Notes: generated by a model not told the origin, from the sequence alone. A DNA stretch of 64,000 nt from Emergomyces orientalis (GCA_002110485.1 MOWL01000026.1:1-64000); one strand, 5' to 3'. Numbered from the stretch's first letter, positions 22,327-33,720 are shown. Translations and numbers: made by a program.

Positions 22327-23579
22327 ATGGTGAGCTGTAGACAGCCTGTACATGATCCCTGTGCTAACAAATTCCAGAAGCCCAATTTACCTCTGAATTC
22401 CCCGGGCGCAAGACAGCCAACAGCTTGTTCAGTATGTCAGCAAAGATGGCATTGTAGAACTTTCACTGGCTGTTCAACCTGCAAAGAAAGACATGTCAGA
22501 TGTGATGAAGCAGCACCTGCCTGTCACAACTGCATTAAAAGGGGCTTGTACTGCGATGGTGCCCAGAATGAAACACCGTACAGATTCGTTGACCCCAGCC
22601 AGGCAGCGTCCGGCTTTGCAGAGAGAAAGCATAAAGCTTTTAGACAAGAAATTGATGCAGTGCAAAGAAATACATCAGCTGCAACTCAAAACAACTGTGT
22701 CTCCAGCTCACAGTCATTGCCATATAAGGATCCAACTTCACCCAGCATTAATTCTGTGGATTTGCAAACTGAGTTTCACACATCCTCACAATCTCTTGCA
22801 ATGGTGAGTCTGCTATTCTTCACCTACTTAAGGAAAACACTGCTAACTTAGACAAGGATATTGAACCGAATCCCACCACTTCTGGTGGCAAGCTCCCACT
22901 TCAATCTGAGTTCCATACCTCCAGCGATGGCCTGTACCACATCGATGAAGCTGATCCTTTCGAATATCCGGATATCCGTGGTGATGTATGAAATACATAT
23001 GGAATTGACATCATCAATGCTAATTCTAAATAGAAATGAAGTGATAATGAAAATGTTCTCTCAGAATTCATTGTTTTCATCTCAGACCCTGTACTTCAAA
23101 AGTGGTTGAAATATCTAAAGAATCATTTCAAGCTGGATGGTATTCTTGTTGCATTCTCTGAAGATAGAGTTGATGGACCTATGACATTATCATAGGCGCT
23201 ATGTTTGATAAAAATTCTCAGAGAAGAGGTAGATCAGCAATTGTCTGTGAAAAGATTGAATGATACTATCCATTTCCTCTCCGCACAATTGAGAGGACTG
23301 CTGTCAACACCTCTGCTGTCAACACCTCTGTTATTTACCTGTCGAGGTTGCTTAAGTCATTTATCACTTCTATTTAAAAACCAGGTGTTCCACAAGCACC
23401 AGCTCTGGGGATACTGGCAACTGATGACTGTTTCAAATTTTGCTCTGGGAGACGACTTAACTATAACATTATATTTTAATGGTGGTGGTTTCTACAGGGT
23501 GCCTGATGAAAAGTGGAATAGTTTTAGGCCCCTGGATTTTGATATTGCTGAACCAGCTGTGATGTTCAGTGTTGGCTAG
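22327..23579 (+). pseudogene. Zn(II)2Cys6 transcription factor, frameshifted
   Basis: The ATG at 22327 opens 174 codons with a canonical binuclear zinc cluster: C-S-T-C-K-E-R-H-V-R-C, then six residues, C-H-N-C-I-K-R-G-L-Y-C (C-x2-C-x6-C-x6-C-x2-C-x6-C). This DNA-binding fold is fungal-specific and usually binds CGG half-sites. Near 22795 the reading shifts frame (N-G-E-S-A-I-L-H-L-L-K-E-N-T onward; A-D-P-F-E-Y-P-D-I-R). A good intron (about 22988-23031: donor GTATGA, branch GCTAATTC, acceptor AAATAG) removes a TAG; a second candidate intron ends at ATCATAG (about 23195). Remaining in-frame stops there are TGA. The rest would be the regulatory middle domain, but it is too short for a full-length factor (usually >500 aa). 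Probably a decayed regulator. Confidence 0.7.
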
Positions 23580-23946
23580 TGACTGTGTTAGGGCCAGGGC
23601 CACTTAGTCAGCAATACTCATCTTTTTCTCTTTTCTTTGATTAATTATGTCTCTCATTTCTGCTGATGATCACTTCATACTAATTAATGTCATTTTTTAT
23701 ACCTCTCATGTCTGCCACCAAATGATTATATTCCCAAATAAAATAAATTATATAGGTCATCAATAAAATGATTTTCGCAAATTATGCTCACAGAGAGTCC
23801 GAAGTCCCATCATTCTGCAGTCTTGATCATCACTGGTGTTCATAAGGGATCTTTTGTGATGCCATTCAGACATTGATCAAAAATAGCAGCAGTGAGCTCT
23901 GACACATGAAGACATTATTACAAAATACATAATTCAATCACAAGGC
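23580..23946. other. AT-rich spacer, nothing recognised
   Basis: Convergent intergenic region between the Zn2Cys6 gene and the 3' end of the BCS1-like gene. No repeats, RNA or coding pattern seen. Confidence 0.5.
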
Positions 23947-25296
23947 TCACTCCTTAGTTGGGAATTGCTCTTGAGCTCCTGTAAGAGCACTCTTAGAGTC
24001 TTTATGTTTTGAAAGATAGCTCTGGATGTCCGCCGGGCTATAGCAGCCACCGGGAACTCGCTTGGTGAACTCAGCAGCCATGGCTGCGAGGTTGGTGTTG
24101 TCTTTATCAGTGTACATATGCTGGAAAATCGATTCTACCTGCTTCTTTGACACCAGTGTAAATTCCACTTCCATGTCCACACGTCCTGGACGAATAAGTG
24201 CCGCATCAAGTTGATCCTGGCAGTTTGTTGTCATGATCAAGACTCTCCCATTGGATGATGAGACACCGTCGATCGCGTTCAATAGACCAGAGAGTGATAC
24301 TGGGTTGTTTTGTCTAGCACTGTTCTTCTGTTGTATGGCTCGTGTTTTCTCGCGGTTGATTCCGGCACTATCAATATCCTCAATTAGAAGGATGCAACAG
24401 CACAGTAGATGGCTACAAAGCCACTGGAGTTCATCATCAGTCATGTTTTGACCCGTCAAGCTCAACATGTAAATATCCAGACTGAATTCACCTGCCACAG
24501 CTTGTGCAAGGCTGGTTTTTCCAGTCTCAGAGAATTCATTGAAGAGATAATCATGATGATACAGCCTTTCTTTTTTCACAAACACTGGCTGAGCATTCAG
24601 GAATTTGTGCATATCACTGTGAACTTCTTCCTTCTGTTCCTCTTCCAGGAAGATACTATTGAGCGACCGACGATTTGTCTTTTTGGCACACTGCCATGGC
24701 ATTCTAGTCTGGCGGACAGGCTTTCCTCCTGGAATGAAAATTGTAATTTTGGATTTGTTCTTGAATATGTGAAGTGACCTGGCGTGTGCGAGGAGATTTT
24801 TGATTGAATTGTAGAATCAGTCTAAAACTCTCACACTGTAGTGCTTTTTGAAGTGAAACTCAAAACTTTTTACAGTTCACTGAAACTGGAATATGAAACC
24901 CTCAAATTGGAATAAACAGGTTTTGTTGGGTCAAAATTGATATTCTTGAGATGCTCCAATGATCTTCCAGTTTCACACATTCAGCACCCTGGACACGTTC
25001 TCTCCACTCCATTCATCACTTCTAGCCCTCTGAGACAGGCACCAGGGAGTCAAGGATTCTAGAAGGGTGGTTATATGTTCGTGCTCCTCGCTATGCGGTT
25101 CAACTTCAACCTCCACAGCACAAAACGTCCAAATTCCTTCATATACCCAGATACAAATATAAACAAATGCACATCCGATGATCAGGGTATGGGACAGAAG
25201 ACCCAGGTTGGGAGCTTTGCAGAAGATGTCAATAAATATTGATCCAGAGAATATAGTATTCAAAAGAGAATTAACAAGGCTTGATGACGGGTCCAT
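23947..25296 (-). pseudogene. BCS1-like AAA ATPase, copy 1
   Basis: Homologue of the mitochondrial inner-membrane AAA chaperone Bcs1, which helps install the Rieske Fe-S protein in complex III; divergent fungal paralogues often have other roles. ATG 25296 (M-D-P-S-S-S-L-V-N) leads to a membrane span (L-I-I-G-C-A-F-V-Y-I-C-I-W-V). The middle is broken (24700-24970, in-frame stops including a TGA at a position that is TGG in copy 2). The AAA domain (24702-23947) has Walker A F-S-E-T-G-K-T-S (usual G-P-P-G-T-G-K-T/S lost except GKTS), Walker B L-L-I-E-D-I-D, the L-L-N-A-I-D-G-V motif, sensor M-T-T-N and R-P-G-R-V-D with the arginine finger. It faces away from copy 2 at 26.7-27.8 kb. Likely a pseudogene or highly derived. 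Confidence 0.8.
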
Positions 25297-25421
25297 GATA
25301 ATTTTGAGAAGTGTGGAAACAATGGCGAGTTGGTCAGAATTGCAGGGGAAAAGAATATGAAAAAAAAATGGAACACAGAGAGGTGTACAAGAGAACTCAT
25401 AAACTATATACAACATCAACA

Positions 25422-25980
25422 TCAATCACTGCTTAGATGTATGTACTTCCACAAGTTCCTCCATAATCCAATCACCAAGCTCACAATGACAGCTGAACCA
25501 ACCTTCCAATCATATGTGTACTTTCCCCTCCAGGATTGTCTTTCTTTCTCTCTGTATATGGCTGGATGTATCGCATTACATGGTGGGGGGAGCAACGCGT
25601 ATGTAGATTGCAAGGAAAAAAGCGTGGGCTGGCCTAAAGGGCATGAAGTATCGCTAGCAACTCGCTATGACAAAGGAATAAAACCAGCTTTGTATGATAC
25701 TAGTAATCACATCCCTTCGCATGCAGCCACGGGATCTGCTTACTGGCCAACATGGATGACTGGTTTGTACTCAAACAAGGCAATGAGCGAGCAGTGAACC
25801 ATCTCTTATAGCCAAAAGCAGCGAGGTTCAAAATTTGGTCTCAATTAGTATCAAGATGATGATCTCTTTGCATGAATATTGCATGCACTCAGGCTGTGCA
25901 TGTATATGCACTCGCCTTCGGGGATTGAGGTATCCTCTCCCAGGGTGATCAACACAAGTTTCCCATGCCCTCAACACAGT
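25422..25980 (-). pseudogene. Second copy of the small membrane-protein gene
   Basis: Homologous on the reverse strand to 16285-17320. The best-preserved parts are the G-R-G-Y-L-N-P segment (around 25930), the cytosolic loop (P-V-A-A-C-E-G), and the last span (W-K-V-G-S-A-V-I-V-S-L-V-I-G-L-W-R-N-L) ending Y-I-H-L-S-S-D at 25422. The middle has lost several hundred bases and carries stops, so it is non-functional. Exon edges match the 16-kb copy. Confidence 0.7.
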
Positions 25981-26666
25981 CTGGCACCCCTGGCTGCACC
26001 TTGCACACTGAGCTCAGTGTGATAGCAGCCAGCACCATCCTCATTTCGGCAATGCTAGTTGGAAGAGCAATGAGTCAGGGAGCAAAGGCGCATCACAGCT
26101 GGCGTGCAGACTGTCAATGTGGCAACCCGAGTGACCTCCAATCCATGCCTGCATTCAGAACAGATGCACAGGCACGGCTTTCTATGCTCTAATACAAGGC
26201 TAGTGGCTTGCCTCTATCTTCCCTGCATAAATCTTTGTACACCAAATTGCCTGTGGAAAAAGTAAATTATTTTGAGAGAAGACAACTGGCTTCTCAGAAG
26301 CAGAAGACAAAAATGAAAAGAAAAAAAGAGAGAAACATAAAATAAAATCTGTGAAAAGCATTGTAGTATAGTGAGTGAAACAGTTGAGTGATGTGATAAT
26401 TATTATAAAGAGACTGATGTATCACTGTTCATGTCAACTCATGGCAAGATTTGTAAATTTCTAACAGGTGAAATCGTACTCTTGCTCTGACTGAGAATAA
26501 AAATGACAAAAATCATTCAGTCAACTGAACTCAAGAGAGTACTCTTATATTTTATAAAGTGCTATCTTTTTTTCAAAAAATTTTTGATTCTTCTCTGTTT
26601 TCTTTTAATTCTTTCGCGCATCTGAGATATGTTAGCAGGCGTGAGAAGTCTATTTCAACTCTTTTA
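25981..26666. other. Spacer with unassigned short ORFs
   Basis: AT-rich DNA between two oppositely oriented gene relics. 25965-26192 has a forward ORF opposite the likely 5' part of the decayed membrane gene; nothing else stands out. Confidence 0.4.
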
Positions 26667-26680
26667 AAATCATTGTACAG

Positions 26681-27792
26681 TATCACTTGAAGTGCACACT
26701 GCAGATGAGATTGGTAGGGCTATAACATGATACTTCAGAGAGCATATGAAAATACAAAGCCACTTGATACAGGTGCTGATGGAAGGGCACAATGACTGGG
26801 ATCACCGAAAGAAAGGTGACCTCTATGAAAGGAGACTGAGATTTCAGCCATGTGATGGGAACACATGGTTCCGGTACAGAGAACAATGAATTCATCTTGC
26901 ATCAAGCACCAGACAACTGATGCTCACAGTCCTTGGCTGGTCTTGGGAATCACTAGAAAAGTTTGTCAGTGAAGTATGAGTTCAGTATCTGACTGAGAAC
27001 GAGTATACATTCATGATGTATTCACAGTATAAAAATCTGATGAAGACATATTTTCCATGACAGCTCATCTCACACCAGTTCCCTTGTTCTTTGGGTTCAG
27101 TCATGCTGGAGCAACAACGTAAGAGCTCTCTAATAATGAATGTGGCGGAATTCCTGTCGAGTTCAGAATGGTACAAGGCGCGAGGAAAGTCTTACTGTCG
27201 AGAGTATTTATTTCATAGCCCTTCCAGCACTGGAAAAACCAGTCTAGCTCTTGCTTTAGCAAGTCACTTTTCACTTGATATTCATTTCATATCCCTGAAG
27301 GACAAAATGCTCACTGATAAGGTATTACTTCTCTTGATGTCTCTCCTTCCAAGCCCCTCCCTGGTTTGCATAGAAGATGTTGATGCTTCTGATGTCACCT
27401 GTGATTTCATCAAGGAATCCGGTGTTCGCCTGAAATCAAAAAACGGCGTGACACTTGCTGGCCTTTTGAATGCGATTGATGGTATGATATCTAGTAGAGG
27501 AAGGATACTGGTTATGACAACAAATCACCCAAATCAACTGGACCCTGCGCTTACTCGACCAGGGCGCGTTGATCTGTCAATTGAGTTTGGTTTGACAAAT
27601 AAACAGCAAATCAATGACATCTTTATCCAGATGTACTCTCCTCAAAATCAGCCAGCAGAAGATATGATTGAAAAAACAAAAAAATTCTCAAATGTGATTT
27701 TTTCATCAAAATTCTCTCTGGCTGAAATTCAGGAATATTTGGTTCAGCACAAGCATAGCATGGAAGCTGCTTTGATCAACGCAGACAACTGA
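26681..27792 (+). pseudogene. BCS1-like AAA ATPase, copy 2, with four in-frame TGA
   Basis: One frame from an acceptor-like GTACAG (26671-26680) to TGA 27790 reads as a Bcs1-type protein. N-terminal BCS1 domain: H-N-D-W-D-H-R-K-K-G-D-L-Y-E-R-R-L-R-F, then T-W-F-R-Y-R-E-Q. AAA domain: E-Y-L-F-H-S-P-S-S-T-G-K-T-S (Walker A without the usual G-P-P-G), V-C-I-E-D-V-D (Walker B), L-L-N-A-I-D-G-M, M-T-T-N-H-P, R-P-G-R-V-D. Four in-frame stops, all TGA, lie at 26728, 26887, 26977 and 27058; two fall where family members usually have Trp. No frameshift was seen. An upstream exon with the membrane span is expected but not found. Either a pseudogene hit only at TGG/CGA codons, or TGA is read through. 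Confidence 0.8.
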
Positions 27793-27975
27793 GTAAATGA
27801 ATGAATGGCACAGAAATCTCAGCATGAAGTACTGTAATAGTGAGCATATGTTCTGAGAGTTTTTATATTAAGATCTTTTCTGTCATAGACCTTTTCCTTT
27901 GAAGGGTTTTTTTCTATATATTATAATTTTGGTGATGATAATGTATTTCATCATGAACTTGGTCACACCACGACA

Positions 27976-28095
27976 TTGGCCACTTTGTACCACTAGACTA
28001 ATTTAGTATGAGAAGAGGTACCTTTTCATGTTTGTCTTATTTATCTTAAAGATACTTTTCTCTACTAAGTTAGTCTAGTGGTGCAAAGTGACCAA
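27976..28095. repeat. 120-bp MITE with 35-bp terminal inverted repeats
   Basis: Left end 27976-28010 and right end 28061-28095 are inverted copies of TTGGCCACTTTGTACCACTA-type sequence with few mismatches. The core contains TGTTTGTCTTATTTATCTTA. A related copy lies at 12671-12757 and a worn fragment at about 28150-28215. No clear target duplication. Confidence 0.75.
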
Positions 28096-28276
28096 GATCA
28101 TGATGTAATAATAACTACTTTGTTCTCTGTACTTCATCACTTTTTGAATGTGTCTGTCTTGTTTGTCTCAGAGGTAATTTATCATACTTAAATCAGTGCA
28201 GTGACACAAAATGTGTTCCAGAATGTGGTTGTCTCAGCAAATTGTTAAAATACAGTTAGAACATGATCAACTGCAT

Positions 28277-29035
28277 CTAATATGCCCAAGGTTCACAACC
28301 ACACATCATAACAACAATTCTACGCCAGTGCAATTTCACCTCTTTATCATTGCAGATAGCCCTCAGCTCAGCTGTGTTATCTTCAGAAATATCCCTCTGC
28401 TCTGCTCTGGAATACATGCAGGAACCAATATTCGAGACAATAGTAATGAATTTTAGCGCCCATGTGTCTGTACCCTCAACAGGCTTCTGCTTGATATAAT
28501 TGACCAGCATTTTTATAAGATTTTCTTCATTGACCGACTCAGCGTCTCTCACTTTGAGGCATTCCAGTGTCACAGGCAAAACTGGTGTTGGAAATGTGAG
28601 CAGACAATGCGCTGGCAACTGAAGTGTTACAATCTTTCTTAGACTGGAAAAATCAAGAGGTTTTCTGTCCACATGGTTTATAATATGACCAAAATCACTT
28701 TTGAAAGAGCGGAGGCAAAAGGAGTGGAGATTAGGCAATTTGAATAGCAGATGCAAGATGATTTGATTCCCAGTTGACTGTGCATTTAATTCAGCCATTT
28801 GAACAAGCTTTGTTGCATCAATTGTCTGGTCCTCCGTCTCGGATATCTTAAGCGTTTCAGTGCGTGAAACCATACAAGGCCGTTCATGAATGGCCCTCAG
28901 CAAGGCCAATACTGCAGGGCAGGTCAAACTGATCCCCTTGTATATCATTGGTTCGACAGCAGAGTGGAACTTCCAGGAGACTTTCATAAGATTTTTCAGA
29001 TCCTTCTTGTTCATGTTCTGAGCAATCTGTCCCAT
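28277..29035 (-). CDS. F-box-like / leucine-rich protein, ~252 aa
   Basis: The frame is open upstream of the first ATG (29035) to beyond 29090, so an upstream exon is likely. The N-terminal pattern K-L-L-I-E-L-M-G-Q-I-A, D-L-K-N-L-M-K-V-S-W-K-F-H and M-I-Y-K-G-I-S-L matches the fungal F-box, which links substrates to SCF ubiquitin ligases. The rest is leucine-rich (L-F-K-L-P-N-L-H-S-F-C-L; L-Q-L-P-A-H-C-L-L-T-F), as expected of fungal F-box/LRR-type proteins. It is the one gene of the 17-33 kb zone with no internal stop. It ends with TAG. The C-terminus (W-R-R-I-V-V-M-M-C-G) looks short, so the protein may be truncated. Confidence 0.6.
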   Translation of the reverse strand: MGQIAQNMNKKDLKNLMKVSWKFHSAVEPMIYKGISLTCPAVLALLRAIHERPCMVSRTETLKISETEDQTIDATKLVQMAELNAQSTGNQIILHLLFKLPNLHSFCLRSFKSDFGHIINHVDRKPLDFSSLRKIVTLQLPAHCLLTFPTPVLPVTLECLKVRDAESVNEENLIKMLVNYIKQKPVEGTDTWALKFITIVSNIGSCMYSRAEQRDISEDNTAELRAICNDKEVKLHWRRIVVMMCGCEPWAY

Positions 29036-29466
29036 CAACTCAATCAGCAGTTTATCACTTATTTTGAGTGAATGCTGATCTCTATCTCACCTGACCTGTA
29101 AGCTTGAGATTTAAATCTATGTGGAAAATTGTGAGAACTTCTTCCTTACAGATAGATATGACAGGTATACTGAATGAAGCAGCTCAGAGATGCATACTCT
29201 CTGTGAAGAGAAAAGGGAAAGTGAAGTGATAGACACAAGATGAGAGTGTGTTCAAGAATAAAAATCAATAAATCATGGGAGTTATTGATGGACTAACGCC
29301 CACATGGCAGATGGGCCACAACAACTACCACAAGATAGGCAGCTTCTATAAGATTTCCAGGTTTACCAGACTCCTGTTGTGGAATGGATAGTAGCGTATG
29401 GGATGCGGGATTAAGGATGGGTGATTTATCTGCAAGGCATAATGAAGCGGCATTCTGGAGACTTAC

Positions 29467-29760
29467 ACCGCAAAAACAGTATCCAACCCATGCTCAAATT
29501 GCCTGATTGCTAACTATATTACCCAACCGGATCAATGGTTGAGAAACTACAAGTGTGATCCAGCTGCAGTAGACTGAGAGATGCATTGCTGCTCTGCCCA
29601 CCTGAATGTGTATTGAGTAGTCACAAATTCAGTTGCTGTGAACCTGGGATTATACAATCCAGGTTTGGCTATATTGTTCCATGCCAATCCATACCCTCCG
29701 TCTGATAGGACCAATATTTCTGTCTGAGTGGCGTTAGGAGGTGAAAAGTCAGGGTACTAG
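29467..29760 (+). pseudogene. Cysteine-rich ORF interrupted only by TGA
   Basis: One frame reads T-A-K-T-V-S-N-P-C-S-N-C-L-I-A-N-Y and Q-P-D-Q-W-L-R-N-Y-K-C-D-P, then three TGA-interrupted segments (M-H-C-C-S-A-H-L-N-V-Y; V-A-V-N-L-G-L-Y-N-P-G-L; A-L-G-G-E-K-S-G-Y), ending in TAG. The composition looks protein-like but no family is recognised. The flanks (29091-29466, 29761-30053) show nothing firm; the right part should contain the kinase promoter. Confidence 0.3.
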
Positions 29761-30053
29761 GTTTACAACTGATTCATGCAAATGGCGGGCAGCTGACCCT
29801 GGTTGTGATGCCTCTAATATTAAATTGCTAACTGTTTCAGTATTGAACAGAGATTGCTGTGCACATTTCTTTTTCAGAGCCAAAGATGATGTGTATTGTC
29901 TTTATAAAGCATATCACTCATCATATTTCCCTGGTTATCTTGCAACTCAGGCAGTCTCTTGAATCTTAATTTTTGTTCCCCTTTCTGGAGCAGACCAAGA
30001 AAACCATACATCAAAAGAATAGACATATTGCCATTCGGCCAAACTCATTCAAA

Positions 30054-31718
30054 ATGTCTAAAAAACCTAGCGATATCACCCACAACACAATTGATCATGG
30101 GGCAAGCCTCTCTGCTCGAAGCGCTGCCACTGATTTGGTCGATTGTGAGAAACAAGCTGTCGCCACTGCGGGACCTCATTTGAAGGATATTCCAGTGAGC
30201 ATTGTGCCATTGACACTGAAGGACATGAAATTAACCCTACATTTCAGAAACTATACATCAATAAATACAAAATTGTCAAAATGATAGGGAAGGGAAGTCA
30301 CGGTAACATCTATACTGGTAAGCAGCCCATTCTTTACCAACTTCCCTGATCATCCTGTCTTACACCTCTGAATAGGCATCAATACTATCTCTGGACAAGA
30401 AGTTGCCATCAAGATTGAGTACGACAATGCCGGACTGCTACAGCATGAGTCCCGTGTCTACAGACACCTCAGTGGTGGTGTCGGAATCCCTTTTATTCAT
30501 TGGTTTGGCATGCCCGCAGATGACTATCAGGCCATGGTTATTGATCTACTTGGTTCTACTCTGGAGGACCTTTTCATCTTCTGTGACAGGAAATTCACTC
30601 TGAAGACTGTGCTTTCATTGACTGAGCAACTTATATCCTTCCTTGAAGACATTCATAAAAAGTCTTTTCTTCATCATGATGTTAGGCCCGACAACTTTCT
30701 AATGAGTATTGGAAAGTGCGGAAATCAAGTTCATGCTATTGAGTTTGCAGTGGCCAAGGAATACGATCTTGAAGGTTCAGCTTGTGAAACACTGAACACT
30801 GGCACTGCCTGCTTTGCTAGTATCAATGCTCATTTAGGACTGGAGCAATCTCCTCGTGACGATATGAAGACTCTTGGCTATACCCTGCTGTATTTACTTC
30901 ATGGGTCTCTTCCGTGGCGAGATCCGACTGCTCTGACAGAGCAGGAGAATTGCAATCTCATCTTGAAGAAAAAACAGAATATTCCCATCAGCCAACTCTG
31001 CAGTGAATTGCCTGCTGAATTCTCTATCTTCTTTACATACTGTCAATCCCTTTTCATCAAAGAAAAGCCAGACTACTTCTACCTCTGAAAGATCTTCCGT
31101 GATTTGTTTGCATGTGAGAGATTCCAGAATGACTATATCTTTGACTGAATGATTAAAAAGTATCAAATGAAACCTGAACTGTGGTGTGACTGCCCCAGAA
31201 TGTCTCTTTTTTGATTGAGCATGATATCAGGCGAAGAATTAGCGCATCAGGCTGAACACATACTTGTCAGTCTTGATAAAGCTGAGAAGAAATGCAAGAA
31301 GCAGTGACTCTTCAAATCAACAGAACATTTCACTGATGCACAATGACAACTTTTGAACTCTTCTCATAAAGTTCTACTGGAAGAGTATTGTGATATCTTT
31401 ATAGCTATGCAACACCTGTCTGCTAATCTGGACCTTCAACAAATTCCCAATAAATATTCATTGTCTACCAGAATGTGGCAGATTGGTATTCAGTCATTTT
31501 TGAAGCTTTTAAGTTCGCATCTTTCACATACCTGGAATCACATGTTGCTATTCATCCACTATGCATGTTCTCTAATTCTTGAATTTGTGAAATATCTACC
31601 TACTTTTGAAAAAACATGGATTAAAATACATGGTCATCTGGCTAGATGCGGAGAAGCTGTATTGAGTGATGTTCATGATGAAAAGATTCAGACTGAGTTA
31701 ATGAATTATATTTATTAA
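30054..31718 (+). pseudogene. CK1-like kinase with C-terminal extension; five in-frame TGA
   Basis: ATG 30054 (M-S-K-K-P-S-D-I-T-H) starts an N-terminal tail; a frame change near 30210-30240 leads into a casein-kinase-1 domain. Motifs: I-G-K-G-S-H-G-N-I-Y-T-G (P-loop), intron 30318-30375 (donor GTAAGC, acceptor AATAG), V-A-I-K-I-E, catalytic loop L-H-H-D-V-R-P-D-N-F-L, CK1 signature S-I-N-A-H-L-G-L-E-Q-S, then L-P-W-R-D. The Mg-binding D-F-G is E-F-A, suggesting impaired catalysis. TGA occurs at 31086, 31146, 31212, 31305 and 31344 with no TAA/TAG until 31716. Beyond the kinase the same frame continues into a 120-residue segment (Y-S-L-S-T-R-M-W-Q-I-G-I; T-F-E-K-T-W-I-K-I-H-G-H-L) resembling a conserved block of fungal hypothetical proteins, so the original was probably a fused kinase. 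Confidence 0.75.
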
Positions 31719-33240
31719 TCTTCTTTTCTCTTTTTTTTGTTCAGCTCTCTTCACTCATTTTTCTTTCCTTCTTCACTCTGCTCTCTCTGCTTTACTCCCA
31801 TTCAGTCTCTCAATTCGACGCATGCATTCAACCTGTAATCTACATTCAACATGTAGACCAAATATTTTGGTGTTCACTATCTAACCATTGATAAATGGTT
31901 TTTTTTGTATGTAATGTTTTCTGATATCAACTTATGAGTACTTTTTCATAGTCACAGAGCTACTATCATCATCTCTCCAGCTCTTTTGCAATATCAAGAT
32001 AACTGTCAGTCCTCTTCAAAGAAAATTAATTATATAGTTTGCTGATAAATGATCATTGTAAACTATTGCTTAAGAGATGACATTGAATAGCAAGATAGCC
32101 TGTAGCACTACTTGACATTATTCAGTTAAGCAGTAGAAATGAAGATTACGTGGCCAATGTTAAGCTTATATAGAGTGTCAGCCTCCCGTCGAGGCCCTGA
32201 AAAGACTCTAAGTCAAGAGAATCATGATTTTCATCACTCAGCAAAGGGACGCCAGTGATGGCCTAGGATCATGGATGACAGATCATCTTCGGGCTTTCTG
32301 ATATATTGACCCGCACTTCTGCTTGACAGCAGATCACCTTTGTCAACTTCATCTCCATCGCCATCGCCATCTCCATCGCCATCGCCACCTTCATCTCCAT
32401 CGCCATCGCCACCTCCATCTCCATCTGCCACCGAGCTCCCGACCATCTTGGTTTCCGCCTGGCAGCCAGGGCGAGGAAGGCAATAATCAAAGTGAGGGTT
32501 TCATGTGTGCCTGGAGGCCTCTGTTTGTCTCACAGATCATTCACAATTTCTCCCATTCTAATCTGCCTTTCTGCTTCCCTTTTGCATTTGATAACAGATA
32601 AACTACTGTGGCTTAGAAACAAGTTAATTATGTGCTATTTATTTACTTCATCTTCACAGCAAATTTGCTGTATTTGTATATAATTGTTTTGAATTAGATA
32701 TGTTTTACAGCACTAGGTCAAGCTATGGTGATGTTTTCTACTCAATAATTTTAATTTTGCTTGTTCTGCTCTCTATTGTCACAATGTGAAGTACTCTATA
32801 TCATTCTTCATAGCCTACAATATCCTTGCAGATGCTAGAACACTATTTTTGTATATCACACTGCTGAAGTTGACAATCAAAACCCAACAGGTAAGATTGC
32901 ACCCCAAACTTATACCAAAGTGCGTTAACCAACACATAATGATACTAGGCCGAGACGCCGTCCAAGAGGAGAACCATGCAATCAGCTGAACCTGCAGGCC
33001 AGAAAACCTGTGGAAAACAGCAGCAATGCTTTTGAAGTACACAGCGACCAGAGATAGATCACTAAAGGGAGGTGCACATAGTCAGCAAACAATAGTCCAG
33101 TGTGATTTCAAAAGTCAAGGGTGAAAGGGGTTAAATCATTCTTGAGAAATGAAAGCCGCATACTAGTTCATATGTTCAAAGCTGGTACAATTTGATAATC
33201 ACCATTAATTTGATGTGATTACGTCAGCTACACTGTCTCA
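31719..33240. other. AT-rich spacer with a hexanucleotide repeat
   Basis: No convincing gene. A GCCATC/ATCTCC-type hexamer repeat runs from about 32344 to 32430 and creates Asp/Glu/Met-rich ORFs on the reverse strand and His/Arg-rich ones on the forward strand; these are low-complexity artefacts. The rest is AT-rich with short ORFs only. Confidence 0.55.
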
Positions 33241-33254
33241 GCTGCCAAGTTGAA

Positions 33255-33720
33255 GTCATGCGTTGGCGTCCTCCAAAGATGGACTAAATAAATTAAACCA
33301 ATCATGATCATCTTTGTCACGCCTTGGCGTCCTTCTGGTCCGGACCGTCAAGGACGGACTAAATAAATTAAACCAATCATGGCCATCTTTGTCACGCCTT
33401 GGCGTCCTTCTGGTCCGGACCGTCAAGGACAGACTAAATAAAGTAAACCAATCATGGCCACCTTTGTCACGCCTTGGCGTCCTTCTGGTCCAGATGGACT
33501 GAAGAAATTAAACCAATCATGACCATCTTTGTCACACCTTGGCATTCTTCTGGTCCGGACCGTCAAGGATGGACTAAATAAATTAAACCAATCATGGCCA
33601 TCTTTGTCATGCCTTGGCGTCCTTTTGGTCCGGACCGTCAAGGACAGACTAAATAAATTAAACCAATCATGGCCATCTTTGTCATGTCTTGGCGTCCTTC
33701 TGGTCTGGACCATGAAACTG
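33255..33720. repeat. 75-bp tandem array, six full units plus partials
   Basis: Units repeat at 33313, 33388, 33463, 33528, 33603 and 33678 (period 75, one 65-bp unit). Each has TTTGTCACGCCTTGGCGTCC, a GGTCCGGACC palindrome, then GACTAAATAAATTAAACC. As 75 is a multiple of 3, both strands stay open and give repetitive ORFs. The array ends in GTATCAATACTGTTCTAAGA, which also follows the single unit at about 48,690, so the array belongs to a dispersed repeat also present at 46.5 and 48.7 kb. Confidence 0.9.

Noticed and set aside
32234..32490. Asp/Gly-rich and Met/Glu-rich reverse ORFs
   Set aside because: Direct translation of the GCCATC-type hexamer repeat.
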